Below, in pieces: positions 1 through 10,154 of a stretch of DNA of 64,000 bases. How positions within the stretch are numbered: position 1 is the stretch's first letter; every line of letters begins with the position of its first letter. The notes under the pieces were generated by a model. The model was given only the letters and a program-made list of their open reading frames with translations. It was not told where the DNA came from and made no database searches. Both the position numbers and the translations under genes were made by a program. The DNA is from Cordia subcordata (lineage: Eukaryota > Streptophyta > Magnoliopsida > Boraginales > Cordiaceae): positions 15,667,001 through 15,731,000 of the forward strand of contig JAPTOF010000008.1 of NCBI GenBank assembly GCA_028554755.1, given 5' to 3'.

Positions 1-650
1 TTATCATTGTTTGAAAAGCTTCTAAAAACCGATTCACACACATCAAACCTTAAATCAAATTTTTAACATTCGAAGTCATTTCTAAGCCTTTCAAAACACT
101 TTCAATCATCTTTATTGCATAGAATCGTCATCATTGAGCTATAAATTACTAGATTCTTTGAGCATTCAAGAGCTTTAAATTGTTATACCTACTTGTGAGA
201 AGTTGTATTCATTACCAAACTTTCAAGTCTCAATTTATTGTATCCTACACACTCTTAAGCTAGGTTAGATTGTGAGAATCATATTGTAACAAGAGAGAAT
301 GCATTGAAATCCTTGGTGAAAGGTCACTAAGGTTCTTTGAAGGAGACTGCAAAGAGGTGTATTATTAGTTCTTGCTTCATCAACTCTTGAAGAAGCAATT
401 TGCACTAGTAGAGATGTTTGAAGTCCTAAGGGAAGAATCATTAGGTAGTGGATATAGGCAAGGCCGAACCACCTAAAAATTGGTTGTGTTCCTTCTCCTT
501 TCTCTACTCTTAGCTTACTTGTCTCTATTGCTTGCTAAGTGTTTGTGTAATTGCCAAAGTGACTATACTTGCTTTTAATTGGGAATTCTTTTGTGAAAAT
601 CAGATATAATCTTAATTCATCCCCCCTCTTGAGATTATTTGGCCCTTAAA
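1..650 (+). repeat. 5' LTR of SIRE-1 (3' part only, from about the TATA box)
   Basis: This stretch matches the split downstream copy at 32101-32313 plus 45070-45493 over its length, for example the shared text around a run of TTGAAATCCTTGGTGAAAGG. It ends just before a tRNA-Met-type primer site. By comparison with 32092-32110 (CCCTTTATAAATG), base 1 lies at about the TATA box, so the visible part is R and U5 and the promoter lies outside the window. The two copies differ at many positions and one short stretch near 215-235 is missing from the 3' copy, so the insertion is old. Confidence 0.85.
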
Positions 651-652
651 AG

Positions 653-670
653 TGATATCAGAGCTAGGGT
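653..670 (+). other. Primer-binding site of SIRE-1 (tRNA-Met type)
   Basis: TGATATCAGAGCTAGGG lies just after the LTR end. It differs by one base from the TGGTATCAGAGC core used by most plant copia elements, which pairs with initiator tRNA-Met. It fixes the LTR end at about 650. Confidence 0.8.
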
Positions 671-704
671 TCTATATATAGTTTAATAACTACTAGAATT
701 AATC

Positions 705-2390
705 ATGGAAAATAATATGGATGCTTCACCTATTGAGGGTTTGTCTATTAACAAGGATCCCATTTTTGATAGTACTAATTGTGCTTTTTGAAACTGAGAA
801 TAAAAATCTTTATTGAAGCACATGATTATAAAGCATGGAAAATTGTCGTTGATGGACCTCAAACTCCTATGAAAATGGATGGTGATAAAAAGGTACCTAA
901 ACTGGAAAATGAATGGGATGATAATGATATTAAGCTTGTTCAATTGAATGCTAAAGCTTTGTATACTTTGTTCATCGAATTGAATAAAATCAAATTTGGT
1001 AGAGTAATAGGATAAACTTCAGCTAAGGAACTTTGAGACCAACTTGAAGTAACTTCTGAAGGAACTAACTAAGTAAAAGGATTCTAGAATCAGTATGCTT
1101 GTCCAAAAATATGAAATGTTCAAGATGGAACAAGGTGAAAGTACTAAAAAATGTATGCTAAATTCATGGAAATTACTAATGGCCTTAAGACACTTGGAAA
1201 GGAATATTCTAGTATAGACAATATGAGAAAAGTGCTAAAGAGTATACCATTTTCATGGCAACCAAAGGTGATGACCATAAAGAAACCAAGGACCTTAATG
1301 CTTACACATTGAATGAGTGGATTAGGTTACTTATGACTCATGAATTTGAGCTAAAGGTTCATGAAGAAGATGACAAGAAGATGAAGAAGTCCATGGCTCT
1401 TGTTGCTTTAAAATACGCATCAAATGATGATGGTGAAGATTTGGATGAAGAGATGACACTACTAGCAAGAAATTTCAAAAAGTTCATGAACTACAACAAA
1501 TTTATAAAAGGGTCTTCCTCAAACAATTGGAAGGAGAAAGGCAAAGAGATCAAGAGACCAAAAGAGATGAAGAATGATGAACCAACGTGCTTCAATTGCA
1601 ACAATCCTGTGTACATCAAGGCAAATTGTCTAAAGCTTGTAAAGCATACGGAACGAAAAACTCTCAAAGCCATATAGGACACTTCCAATGGTGAAGTAGA
1701 AAGCATAGAGGAGCATGAAATAGCCAACTTTGTATGCTTCATGGCAAATGAGGACAAGGTACACTCTTTACCTTGCTATTTTAGTTTTTAATATTGTGAA
1801 GAAGAGGATAAGTACAGTACACCTTTGACGAGTTACAAGAGGCTTTCTCAAGATTGCATGATAATCATTTTCTTGCTTTGAACAACAATGATAGTTTGAT
1901 TGGAAAATTGAAAAGTGTTTTGAATGAAAAAGATTGTTTGGAAAAGAAAAATGCATCTCTTGCTGAAAACATTGAAAGTTTAGAGAAACAAGTGGAGGAC
2001 TTGAAAAAGAAAAATGATGATTTGAATGAGATTGTAGGAAAATTTACAAATGGAAAGGAAAACTTTGAAAAGCATCTTGGTTCACAAAAAAAAAAACATT
2101 TGACAAAATTGGAATTAGGAATGAGCCATCAATCAAACAAAAGTATTTGAAAAACTACTTTGTTAGAGTATCAATCTTCATTACCTCTTGAAAATCCACT
2201 ATCACTTGTACTTAATGTGAAAGGTATGGACATGTTTCTATTCATTGTTATTACAAGAGATTGCATGATAGAGGTAAAATTGTCCCACAATGGCAAAGAC
2301 CTAAGTGGGTTGTTAAAGCCAAGCATTGAAACTAATGTCAAGGACCCAAGAAGTTTGAGGATGCAAAATAAAGGCTTTTGTGCTTATTGA
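705..2390 (+). pseudogene. gag: SIRE-1 gag, decayed
   Basis: The start codon at 705 is the first ATG after the primer site. The copia Gag domain follows: residues around YKAWKIVVDGPQTP and TKDLNAYTLNEWIRLL match the Gag of SIRE-2 at 62.5-64 kb. A single-base loss at about 790 turns a tryptophan codon region into TGA and shifts the frame; further stops occur near 1014-1200 and at 1675. The first CCHC knuckle (about 1591-1632) reads CFNCNNPVYIKANC, so the zinc-binding His is Tyr. A second knuckle at 2207-2248 keeps C, C, H and C but has a TAA inside it. Between them (1854-2130) is a Lys/Glu-rich coiled coil, typical of the long Sirevirus Gag. Gag would form the cytoplasmic particle; this copy cannot. 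Confidence 0.85.
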
Positions 2391-2680
2391 TGTGTGTAGG
2401 TATGCCAAGTGAGCAAACATAGTAAGAAAAAGTGGATATTGGTTAGTGGGTACTCTAAACATATGACGGGTGATTCCACCTTGTTTTATGAGATTAAGAA
2501 GGTCAAGCGTGGAGATATGTCCTTTGAGGGAAATAGTAAAGGGAGAATAGTATGCAAAGGGAGTATTGGTAATAAAGAGTCATTGACTATTCATAATGTG
2601 CTGCTTGTTGAAGGTTTTAAGTTTAACTTGCTTAGCATTAGTCAATTGTGTGATAAAAAATTACAAACTTGTTTTTAAAT
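2391..2680 (+). pseudogene. PR: SIRE-1 protease domain, active site lost
   Basis: The segment encodes the copia aspartic protease. The active-site region reads WILVSGYSKHMTGD where the family has D-S-G, so the catalytic Asp is Val. The flap and C-terminal part (SLTIHNVLLVEGFKFNLLS) are recognisable, and a stop at 2676 breaks the link to integrase. The protease normally cleaves the Gag-Pol polyprotein inside the particle. Order gag, PR, IN, RT, RH is the copia order. Confidence 0.8.
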
Positions 2681-2759
2681 CTTCTAGTTGCATTGTACAT
2701 GATTATGAAAGTGATAATGTGCTATTTGTTACTAGTAGAAATGATAAAATTTTTATACT

Positions 2760-3635
2760 GTTGAAATTGACCAACTTGAAAATAAAAATGTCACATGCTT
2801 GTATATTGTGCATGAAAATTCTTGGTTGTAGCATAAAAGGCTTGGGCATGCTAGCATGATTTTGTTGAAGAATTTTTTTAAACATGAGCAAGTTAAAGAC
2901 TTGCCTAAGATTAAATTTGAGAAAGACAAAGTGTGTGATGCTTGTCAACTTGGAAAACAACACAAAACTTCTTTCCAACCCATTAACATTGGTTCAACTT
3001 CTAGAGCATTACAATTCTTACATATGGATTTGTTTAGAGCAATTGATGTGGTTGGCTTAGGAGGATCTAGATATACCTTTGTTGTTGTAGATAATTACAC
3101 CAGGTTTACATGGGTCATATTTCTTGCACACAAAAATGATCTCTTCAATGAATTTGCAAGATTCTATAGAAAAGCAAAAAATGAAAAAGGTTATTTTATA
3201 ACTTGCATTCATTGTGATAATAGCATGGAATATATGAACATTTCTTTTATGCATTTCTGTGATGAGTATGGCATTGAGAACAACTTTTCAACCCCTCGAA
3301 TTCCTCAACAAAATGGGGTAGTTGAGAGGAAGAGTCATACATTACTAGAAATAGCAAGGACTATGCTTAAAGAACACAATGTGGCTACATATTTAGTACA
3401 TAATAGAGTCCTCATTAGACCCATTTCAAACAAAACCTCATATGAGCTTTGGCATGGCAAAACCCCTAAGTTTTCATATTTCAAAGTCTTTGGTTGCAAA
3501 TGTTTTATTTTGAATATAAAACATCATTTGCAAAAATTTGATGTTAAATCGGATGAGGGTATTTTTCTTGGTTATTCTACTAAGAGTAAGGCATATCATG
3601 TGTATAACCAAAAAAAAGCTTTTGTTGTGAAATAG
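2760..3635 (+). pseudogene. IN: SIRE-1 integrase
   Basis: A pre-integrase zinc region with the usual His and CDACQLGKQHK cysteines (2820-2965) is followed by the rve core. The three catalytic acidic residues are visible: Asp in LHMDLF, Asp in CIHCDNSMEY and Glu in NGVVERK. A stop at 2854 and loss of about a dozen codons after LKEHNVATY, where the family has the conserved stretch before VHNR, show decay. The C-terminal region FGCKCFILN...GIFLGYS is the copia-specific part. Integrase inserts the cDNA into host DNA. Confidence 0.85.
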
Positions 3636-3638
3636 TCA

Positions 3639-4010
3639 ATGTGTGTAACTTTGGATGAAACTAATCCATTTGCACTGAGAAAGAATAACATTGACGTAGG
3701 TTACTGCTTGGAGAAGACAACACTTGAAGATCAACCCACAAATAGCAAGGAGACTCTAAAAGATCAAGAAAATGTACATCAAGAAGGAGATTCTCAAGGC
3801 AAGGTGGAAGATGGACAATGTTCAAATCAAAGCACCACCTTAGAAAATGAAGAAACTCACATTGAATTGCCAAGGATTTGAAGGTTTATGATAGATCACC
3901 CCCAAGATCAAATCACTGGTGATCCATCCAAAGGAGTAAGAGCAAAAGGTAATATCAATACTTTTTGTGAGCATTATATTCATTTCACATGTTGAACCTA
4001 AAAATGTAAA
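3639..4010 (+). pseudogene. SIRE-1 integrase-RT linker
   Basis: An acidic, Glu/Gln-rich reading frame (3639-3881) follows the integrase stop and precedes the RT. Such a variable, charged linker is usual between IN and RT in copia elements. No motif beyond composition can be named. Confidence 0.5.
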
Positions 4011-4859
4011 AGTGGCCAGGCTTGATGAAAATTAGATAATGACGATGCAAGAGGAGTTAAATCAATTCACTAGAAATAAGGTCTGAAAGCTAGTAGAAAG
4101 ACTAGAGACTACTCGATAATTGGAACTAAATGGATATTTAGGAACAAACTAGATGAATTCAGTGTAGTAACTAGGAATAAGGCTAGACTTGTAGCTCAAG
4201 GATATAATCAAGAAGAAGGAATAGATCGTAATGACACTTATGCCCCCATAGCTAGATTAGAATCCATTTCCATGTTGCTTGCATTTGCTTGTTTTATGGA
4301 TTTTAAGCTATATCAAATGGATGTCAAAATTGCTTTTCTAAATGGTTTTATTAAGGAGGAAATATATGTTGAGCAATCTCCTAGTTTTGAAGATTCATGT
4401 TTTCTAAACCATGTTTATAAAAGTGAGAAGGTCTTATATGGTTTAAAACAAGCCCTTAGGGCTTGGTATGAAAGACTTAGTAGTTTTATCTTTGAAAATG
4501 GTTTTGAAAAAGGAGAATTAGATTCTACATTGGCCATTAAAAGAGAAAACAATGATATTTTACTTGTTCAAATCTATGTGGATGATATCATTTTTGGTGC
4601 TACTAATGCTACTTTGTGTGAAAGTTTTTCTAAGTGAATGTATAGGGAGTTTGAGATGAGTATGATGGGTGAGTTAACCTTCTTCCTTGGACTCCAACTT
4701 AAACAAACTACGAAAGATATCTTTATCAATCAAGCCAAGTACATAAAGGAGATAATCAAAAAGTTCGGGCTTCAGGAAATTGGAATCCCCATGAGCGCTT
4801 CAACCAAGCTAAACAAGGATGAAAAGGGTAAGCTTGTAGATGAAAAGAAATATTGAGAT
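4011..4859 (+). pseudogene. RT: SIRE-1 reverse transcriptase
   Basis: The RVT_2 type RT is clear from VTRNKARLVAQGYNQEEG, DVKIAFLNGFIKEEIYVEQ, LYGLKQALRAWYERL and the catalytic YVDDIIFGAT (4577-4606). Frames change near 4100-4270, and there are stops near 4084 (TGA), at 4635-4637 and near 4855. The N-terminal part needs a frame change at about 4120. RT copies the element RNA to cDNA in the particle. The YVDD Asp pair is intact but the frame is not. Confidence 0.85.
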
Positions 4860-5445
4860 ATGATCGGTAGCTTACTCTATTTGACTATTTTAAGGCCAGA
4901 TATCATGTTTATTGTGTGTTTATGTGCTAGATTTCAATCAAATCCTAGGGAATCACATTAGTTGCCGTTAAAAGAATTATTAGATATCTTAAAGGAACCA
5001 GTAACTTAGGTCTTTGGTATGTAAAAGGAACTTCATAGATGCCTATTTTGCTAGTTGTAAAGTTGATTGTAAGAGTATTAGCGGCACATGTCAATTTCTT
5101 GGTCATTCTTTGATGTCTTGGTCAAGTAGGAAATCAAATAGTATAGCTATATCTACCACCAAGGCTGAATATATTGCTACTGGAAGTTGTGTGGCCTAAA
5201 TATTATGGATGAAACAAAATTTACTTGATTATGGATTGCGATATGATCATGTACCTATTCATTGTGACAATAGTAATGCTTTTGATCTTACAAAGAATCC
5301 TATTCAACACTGTAGGACTAAACATATTGAGATTAGGCATCATTTCATTAAGGATCATGTGCAAAAATGTGACATTGTACTTGAATTTGTTGATATATTA
5401 CGTCAAGTTATTGACATCTTTACAAAACCTTTGCATGAAGACTAA
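4860..5445 (+). pseudogene. RH: SIRE-1 RNase H
   Basis: The copia RNase H follows directly. AYFASCKVDCKSISGTCQFLG, ISTTKAEYIATGSCVA and IHCDNSNAFDLTKNPIQH carry the expected acidic residues, and the frame ends in the typical pol C-terminus (QVIDIFTKPLHED). Frameshifts near 4960-5030 and a stop at 5197-5199 break it. Confidence 0.85.
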
Positions 5446-5987
5446 TTTTGTAAAATTAAAAGAGAGAGTGGGATGCAAAACTGTAGCTAAATTGTGATTT
5501 TCTTGATAAATCTTGAATTATTTAAGGCAAAATGGCTTTTGGAATGGATTTGAGTAGCAAAAACTAAGTTTTCAAGCATTTTGGGCTTGCCGAACACCTC
5601 CTCCGATCGCCTGACAAAGGCCTTAGTTCAACGGTGTTTAAATCTTTTTTTGGTATATGCTGGTCACTCATGTCGGGCGCCTAACTCAAGGATTAGCTTG
5701 ACTGAATTTTTAAATGCTTCTCTTGCCCACCCGTCGGTCACTCAGTCGGTTGCACCTTATAACATGCTGGTTGACCGACTCTTGTAGACGAGATAGATTA
5801 AAAGTCACGATTAAAGTCAATTTCTTCACTCTTTTCACCTTTTTACAACCCTAAACCCCAAATTCTCTCTATCCTCTTTCTGATACACACATTATTCACC
5901 AAAATCTATCAATCTTTCTTGCAAAATCACATCACCCACTTTATTAGACACTTCTTTGCATCAATTTTTTCATCAAAATCTTACACC
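5446..5987 (+). promoter_or_regulatory. Spacer between pol and the extra ORF, with promoter-like GTCGACC-type motifs
   Basis: This 540-base spacer has no pol homology. Around 5588-5785 it carries the same kind of short GTCGGTC, GGTTGACCGAC and TCGGGCGCC palindromic motifs found upstream of the TATA box in the LTRs of this window. Then comes a C-rich leader with AACCCTAAACCCC and CACACATTATTCACC, like the start of the transcribed part of those LTRs, and the ATG of the next ORF. No clear TATA box is seen (GATTAAAAG at about 5797 is the nearest). A promoter serving the extra ORF is my inference. Confidence 0.45.
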
Positions 5988-7408
5988 ATGGCACCCCTAA
6001 GAGGAAGAACAACAACAAAAGGAGGAAGCAAGAGGGCAAGGTAAGGATCTCCATCACAATCTCCATCTCCGAAACCACCAACAAGCAAGAAAGGCAAAAT
6101 TGATTCTCAAGCCATTATGTATGGTAAATTTATAGTGGATGAATACCTAGAAGGCACTAATGCGATAGAGCTCTTACATGAACAAGGTTAGGATATGTTT
6201 ATACATTTAAATTGCAATGTTCATGAAGATATGGTTAGAGAGTTTTACAAAAATCTTGAAATTTTTGATAAAAGGCTTATGCACTTGAAATCAAAAGTTA
6301 ATGGGAAAAGTTTTGATTTAATTGAAGGAGATATATGTGATATATTTAGTGTTCCATATAGGGGAGATAAAAACTATAATGCACAAGAATAGCCAGTGGT
6401 TGATGATGAAATTATAAATGAAGTAGGAAAGTACATTTGGGAAGGTCTTAATTCTATCTCTGTTGCAAAAGCCACATCTCTAAGAATGCAAATTGATGCT
6501 AGGAAGAGAATTGTGTTGAGAATAGTTATTGAAGTTATCTTGTGTAAGAAGACTAATGATAGAAGGATAAACTTCATGGATGCCTACTTGTTTTATCTTC
6601 TTAACCAAAAGAAGAAAATTGCTTTGCCTTATCTTATGCTCAATCATATGGTTCATGTGAGTAGAAAAGAGAATTACAATACAGAGAAGAAACTTAGAAA
6701 AATCAACAAGTTGGCTTACGAAATGGCCCTCACTTGCTATCTTTCATTATCATAACGTGCCATTTGATAAAACGCCAACTCTATTTGCTTGGGAGTTTGA
6801 TACGACTCATATTAATCAAATAAAGATCTACTGGTATAATGGAAACCCCATCTTTAAGGTATAATATAAAGAATTGGACTTAAACATCAGGAATCAGATT
6901 AGATAGAGAATAAGGGATGTTACCACCTTTACAACTTTGGTAATGGGTCCTGATGTATCTCGAGTAGATGAAGTATAGGATAGTCTTGATGAGATGGATG
7001 AAGATGAACCAGTTCCACAACATGGCATTGAGATTAATGAACCCACTGCATAGCAAGTACTATGTCGGTGTTAGATTGATAAGGCTTTTTAGAAAGAACT
7101 GCAACAAGCTGTGCATGCATCATTGAAAACATGGAGGCCGGAGCAAGTTAGAATAGAGAAAATAAGGAGAGATACCAACTCCAGTCCTGGAGGCCAAGAT
7201 CAAGTGAAGAACCATCAGTACTTTCCCAAATTTTGGCTTAAATAGAGACATTAAATTACAAAATGGCTTAAATGAACAAAAATTGGGAAGAAACCAACAC
7301 CACCTTAAGCCAAATGAATACTAGGATTGGGAAGCTTGAGAACTCTCAAGAAGAGATGAAGTCTGATTTGGCAAGAAACTTTAAGGACCATGGAGCTCAA
7401 TCTTAATT
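5988..7408 (+). pseudogene. Extra 3' ORF of SIRE-1 (env-like position; plant-transposon-protein type)
   Basis: An ATG in good context (ACACCATGGCA) opens a frame that can be followed for about 470 codons with many stops. The N-terminus is Ser/Pro/Lys-rich (SPSQSPSPKPPTSKKGK). The middle (6195-6755), with VREFYKNLEIFDKR, VNGKSFDLIEGDI and INFMDAYLFYLLNQKKKIALPYLMLNHM, resembles the uncharacterised 'putative plant transposon protein' domain often found behind Sirevirus pol. The end is a coiled coil (MNKNWEETNTTLSQMNTRIGKLENSQEEM in two parts, 7271-7360). Some Sireviruses have an 'env-like' ORF here, but I see no signal peptide or membrane span, so an envelope role is not supported. Confidence 0.6.
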
Positions 7409-7980
7409 CTTGATGGCACCACTATTTTTAAAACCTTCATTTCATGTATTTAGCTCTTTTTCACTTCAAATACTTGCACTTTTGTTTAGTTTTCTTTGAA
7501 CTTTCCTTAGCTTAGTTTGGTACCTCGTAGCTTATGGTTGTTGATCTTCTTGGATTGGTACTTACTTTTAGAACTCTTATTTTGTACTAATGCTTAGTTT
7601 GTGGTCTTTGACTTACTATTTCTTGATGTGCTTTCGATGATGCCAAAAGGGGAGATGATTATGTGCTTGTGTGCTTGGATATGCTTACTTGTTGCATATG
7701 CCTTTTCTTCGATAAGATATGCTTATTTGTTGAGATATGCATAAGTTGAGTATGTGAGGGGGATTTAAAACTTCGTGAACCCTTAACAATGTGCTTTTAT
7801 GGTTTATATATGCTTATTTGCTGAGGTATGCATAAGTTGAGTTTATGAAGGGGAGTTAAAAATTGTTGAACTCCTAATAATGTGCTTTTATGGTTTATAT
7901 ATGTTTGTTGTGAGGCGAAGTCATGATTTGTTGGACTCCAACCTTAAATGATAATTTGTCATGATCTAAAAGAGGTAGAT
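7409..7980 (+). repeat. SIRE-1 3' untranslated region with repeated polypurine tracts
   Basis: The region contains GCCAAAAGGGGAGATG at about 7642, a diverged tandem repeat of about 91 bases (units near 7715-7807 and 7808-7898, a third partial unit to 7940) each with a purine tract (GTGAGGGGGATT, GAAGGGGAG, GTGAGGCGAAG), and AAAAGAGGTAGAT directly before the 3' LTR (7968-7980). Multiple polypurine tracts are known in Sireviruses; the last is the likely plus-strand primer. Confidence 0.7.
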
Positions 7981-8251
7981 TGTTGGCATAATGTAGCTTT
8001 TAATGACGTTTTGATGATGCAAATTGTATTTATATTGAATTGAATGCTAAACACCTTATGAGCTTGTCTTTGAAAATAACTTTATGATGATGGGTGCTTG
8101 AGTTCTTAGAGTTGTGCACGATTGGATTGAAGAAAATTACATCAAAGCAAAGCATTTCACAATTGTTCCGAGAAGAGAAAAGTTCAAGAAAGTGCTCAAG
8201 AAGAAGAAGGGAAGACATAAGGAGGAGACGAGGCGGTATAAGAGGTATTGA
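7981..8251 (+). repeat. SIRE-1 3' LTR, part 1 of 3
   Basis: It begins TGTTGGCATAATG straight after the polypurine tract, the usual Sirevirus LTR start. It stops where the A-element LTR (TGATGTGTTGG) begins at 8252. The rest of the same LTR is at 31612-32313 and 45070-45493. No clean target duplication flanks the interruption. Confidence 0.8.
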
Positions 8252-9220
8252 TGATGTGTTGGTTTTGTGTGTGTATTTTGCATTGTATTCCTCTACTTAT
8301 TTTGAGGTGGTTTGAGCATATTTGGTAGCATTAGTGTAGTACCCAAAGTACATTTGCACATAAGCATTGCTAATTATATATATTTGAGTTTCAAGGTTAA
8401 ATGCTACACTAAATGCTTAACTTTGTGTCTTAGGTGAGAATTAGAGTGATCAGAGCTTGATTAATGATGCTTGGGATGTGGAGCAAAGTTTAGAAGTGTT
8501 TTGAAGATGAAGAAATGAAGAAAAGGAACCTCAAAGGCTACCGGATGAAGCAAGAAGCAAACGAAGAAGACTAGTCACAAAACGGCAAAAATTTGGGCCT
8601 AAAACAGAGAATGTTGGTCGACCTCTCCTGTGCAGGATAGGTCCTTCGGATGAAAGCCGGCCGACTGGCTAGGTCCCTTGGCTTAATTAGAATGTCGCTC
8701 ATTTTAGCCAGTCGACCCCCCTTTGAGGTCGGTCGACTAAATGGTCCCCCTGGTTGTGTGCAAAAAAGCCCTATTTAAGTGCACATTTTAGCAAAAATTA
8801 GGAGATTAACACCTAATCTTCATACACACACTTTACACCCACTAAAACCTAACCTAATTCAATTTCTCACCCATCTCATGCACTCAATCCCACATTAAAT
8901 TCCATCCATGAATAAGCTTGGATTTGAAGATCAAACAAAGATTTAGAGGGTTTTGGAGCAAAATTTGTAAAGAGCAAGTAAGGATAATGAGGGAGCTTTT
9001 CATTCTTCTCTTTATTCTTGTTTATACTGTGTTAGATTAGCTCTAAAACTAGGGATGATTACTATTTTTGTAATGGGTCAAAGATCTAAATACTTGTTGT
9101 GAGATATTAATGGTTATATATACATGCTTTATTCTTATATTTCTATGGCTTGAAATTAAACATGTCAATGTGCATAATGAAATGCCTCTATGAGTTTGCA
9201 TATATAATTTGTGCTTATTT
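8252..9220 (+). repeat. 5' LTR of Athila relative A, truncated
   Basis: It starts TGATGTGTTGG, like the other Athila-type LTRs here. It has a GGTCGACC palindrome cluster at 8612-8742, a TATTTAAG box at about 8772 and a C-rich leader (ACCTAACCTAATTC). Bases 8925-9220 match 30526-30895 in the 3' copy. Homology stops at about 9220 where the LINE begins; the rest of this LTR, the primer site and gag are missing. Confidence 0.75.
8612..8742 (+). promoter_or_regulatory. U3 palindrome cluster and promoter of A
   Basis: GGTCGACC, GCCGGCCGAC, CCAGTCGACC and GGTCGGTCGAC occur within 130 bases, about 30 bases before TATTTAAG. See the findings on this motif family. Confidence 0.6.
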
Positions 9221-9398
9221 TCCAACTTATGCTAAACTACTTTCTCTCTCTACCATGAAGTTTCTCTACCTTCTCTTTAGCCTTTTGTAACCCGTCACCA
9301 CTACCCCTTCACACCACCAAAAACCATCCCCTATTCAAGCCTAAACACTCACCTAAACACTTTTCCAACTCGTCCTTTTGCTCTAACTTTTGGATTTC

Positions 9399-10154
9399 AT
9401 GGGTAGAAAGAAGAAAGTTTCTTCTCTTTCTTTTGCTAGAACTAGCTCAAGACTTAACGCTAAGAAGCAAACACTTGAGGGGGACTTTAATGTTAAATTT
9501 AAGGTATCCTCAAAATCTCATGAATGCTTAGCAATTTCTTATGTTGAAGCTTATGAAGAGGTTGAATCAGCCTCTTCACTTTTAACTCTTGAAAGTGAAG
9601 ATGTTTCTTCAACCTCGAGAATCAAAAAATGCTTTTGATGCTTTTGGAAATGGCATAACCTTCAAAGAGTTGCAAGATTCTAATTCCATTGCTAAGGCCG
9701 AGCTTGCCCGCAGCCTTGGTAGGATGTTAAGATCTTTTTCTCTTAGTCACAAATGGAATGAACCCATGTCCAAGAAAAAATTGATTAAAGATGATATTGC
9801 TAAAAGTCTCTTTGTTTCACAAACAAAAGCTGCTGAGGTTGTAGCTCCACTCTCTCATGGAGTTTCAGGTGAAATCTCTCCAAAAATTCAAAGCTTAAGA
9901 AAAGAGGAAAAACTTCTTTTATCCAATGGTCCTTGTTTAGTTGGACCGGTCACAAGCTTTGTTGCTAGTGTTTCAGTCGGCAAGCCCTTAAATGAAGGAC
10001 CAAAAGCCACTCATACTATTACAACCCAACATGGGCCATGTAAGCAAGTACAACCAAGTCAAAATCAAATCCCAAACTTGGCTTCATTCCCTCCACTCCC
10101 TTCGATTATTCACACTGAGCCAACTTATCAAAATATTTCGCATGACTTGGAAGC
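9399..10154 (+). pseudogene. LINE ORF1, N-terminal part
   Basis: The ATG at 9399 starts MGRKKKVSSLSFARTSSR, a basic N-terminus. The frame changes once at about 9625-9640 and then runs to the solo LTR at 10155, where the last LINE codons are ISHDLEA. After the solo LTR it continues in frame at 12267 (TSSSPITSP). ORF1 proteins bind LINE RNA; this N-terminal half has no named domain. Confidence 0.7.

Noticed and set aside
5851..5880. Telomere-like CCCTAAACCCC
   Set aside because: Only one or two units, within a C-rich leader like those of the LTRs.
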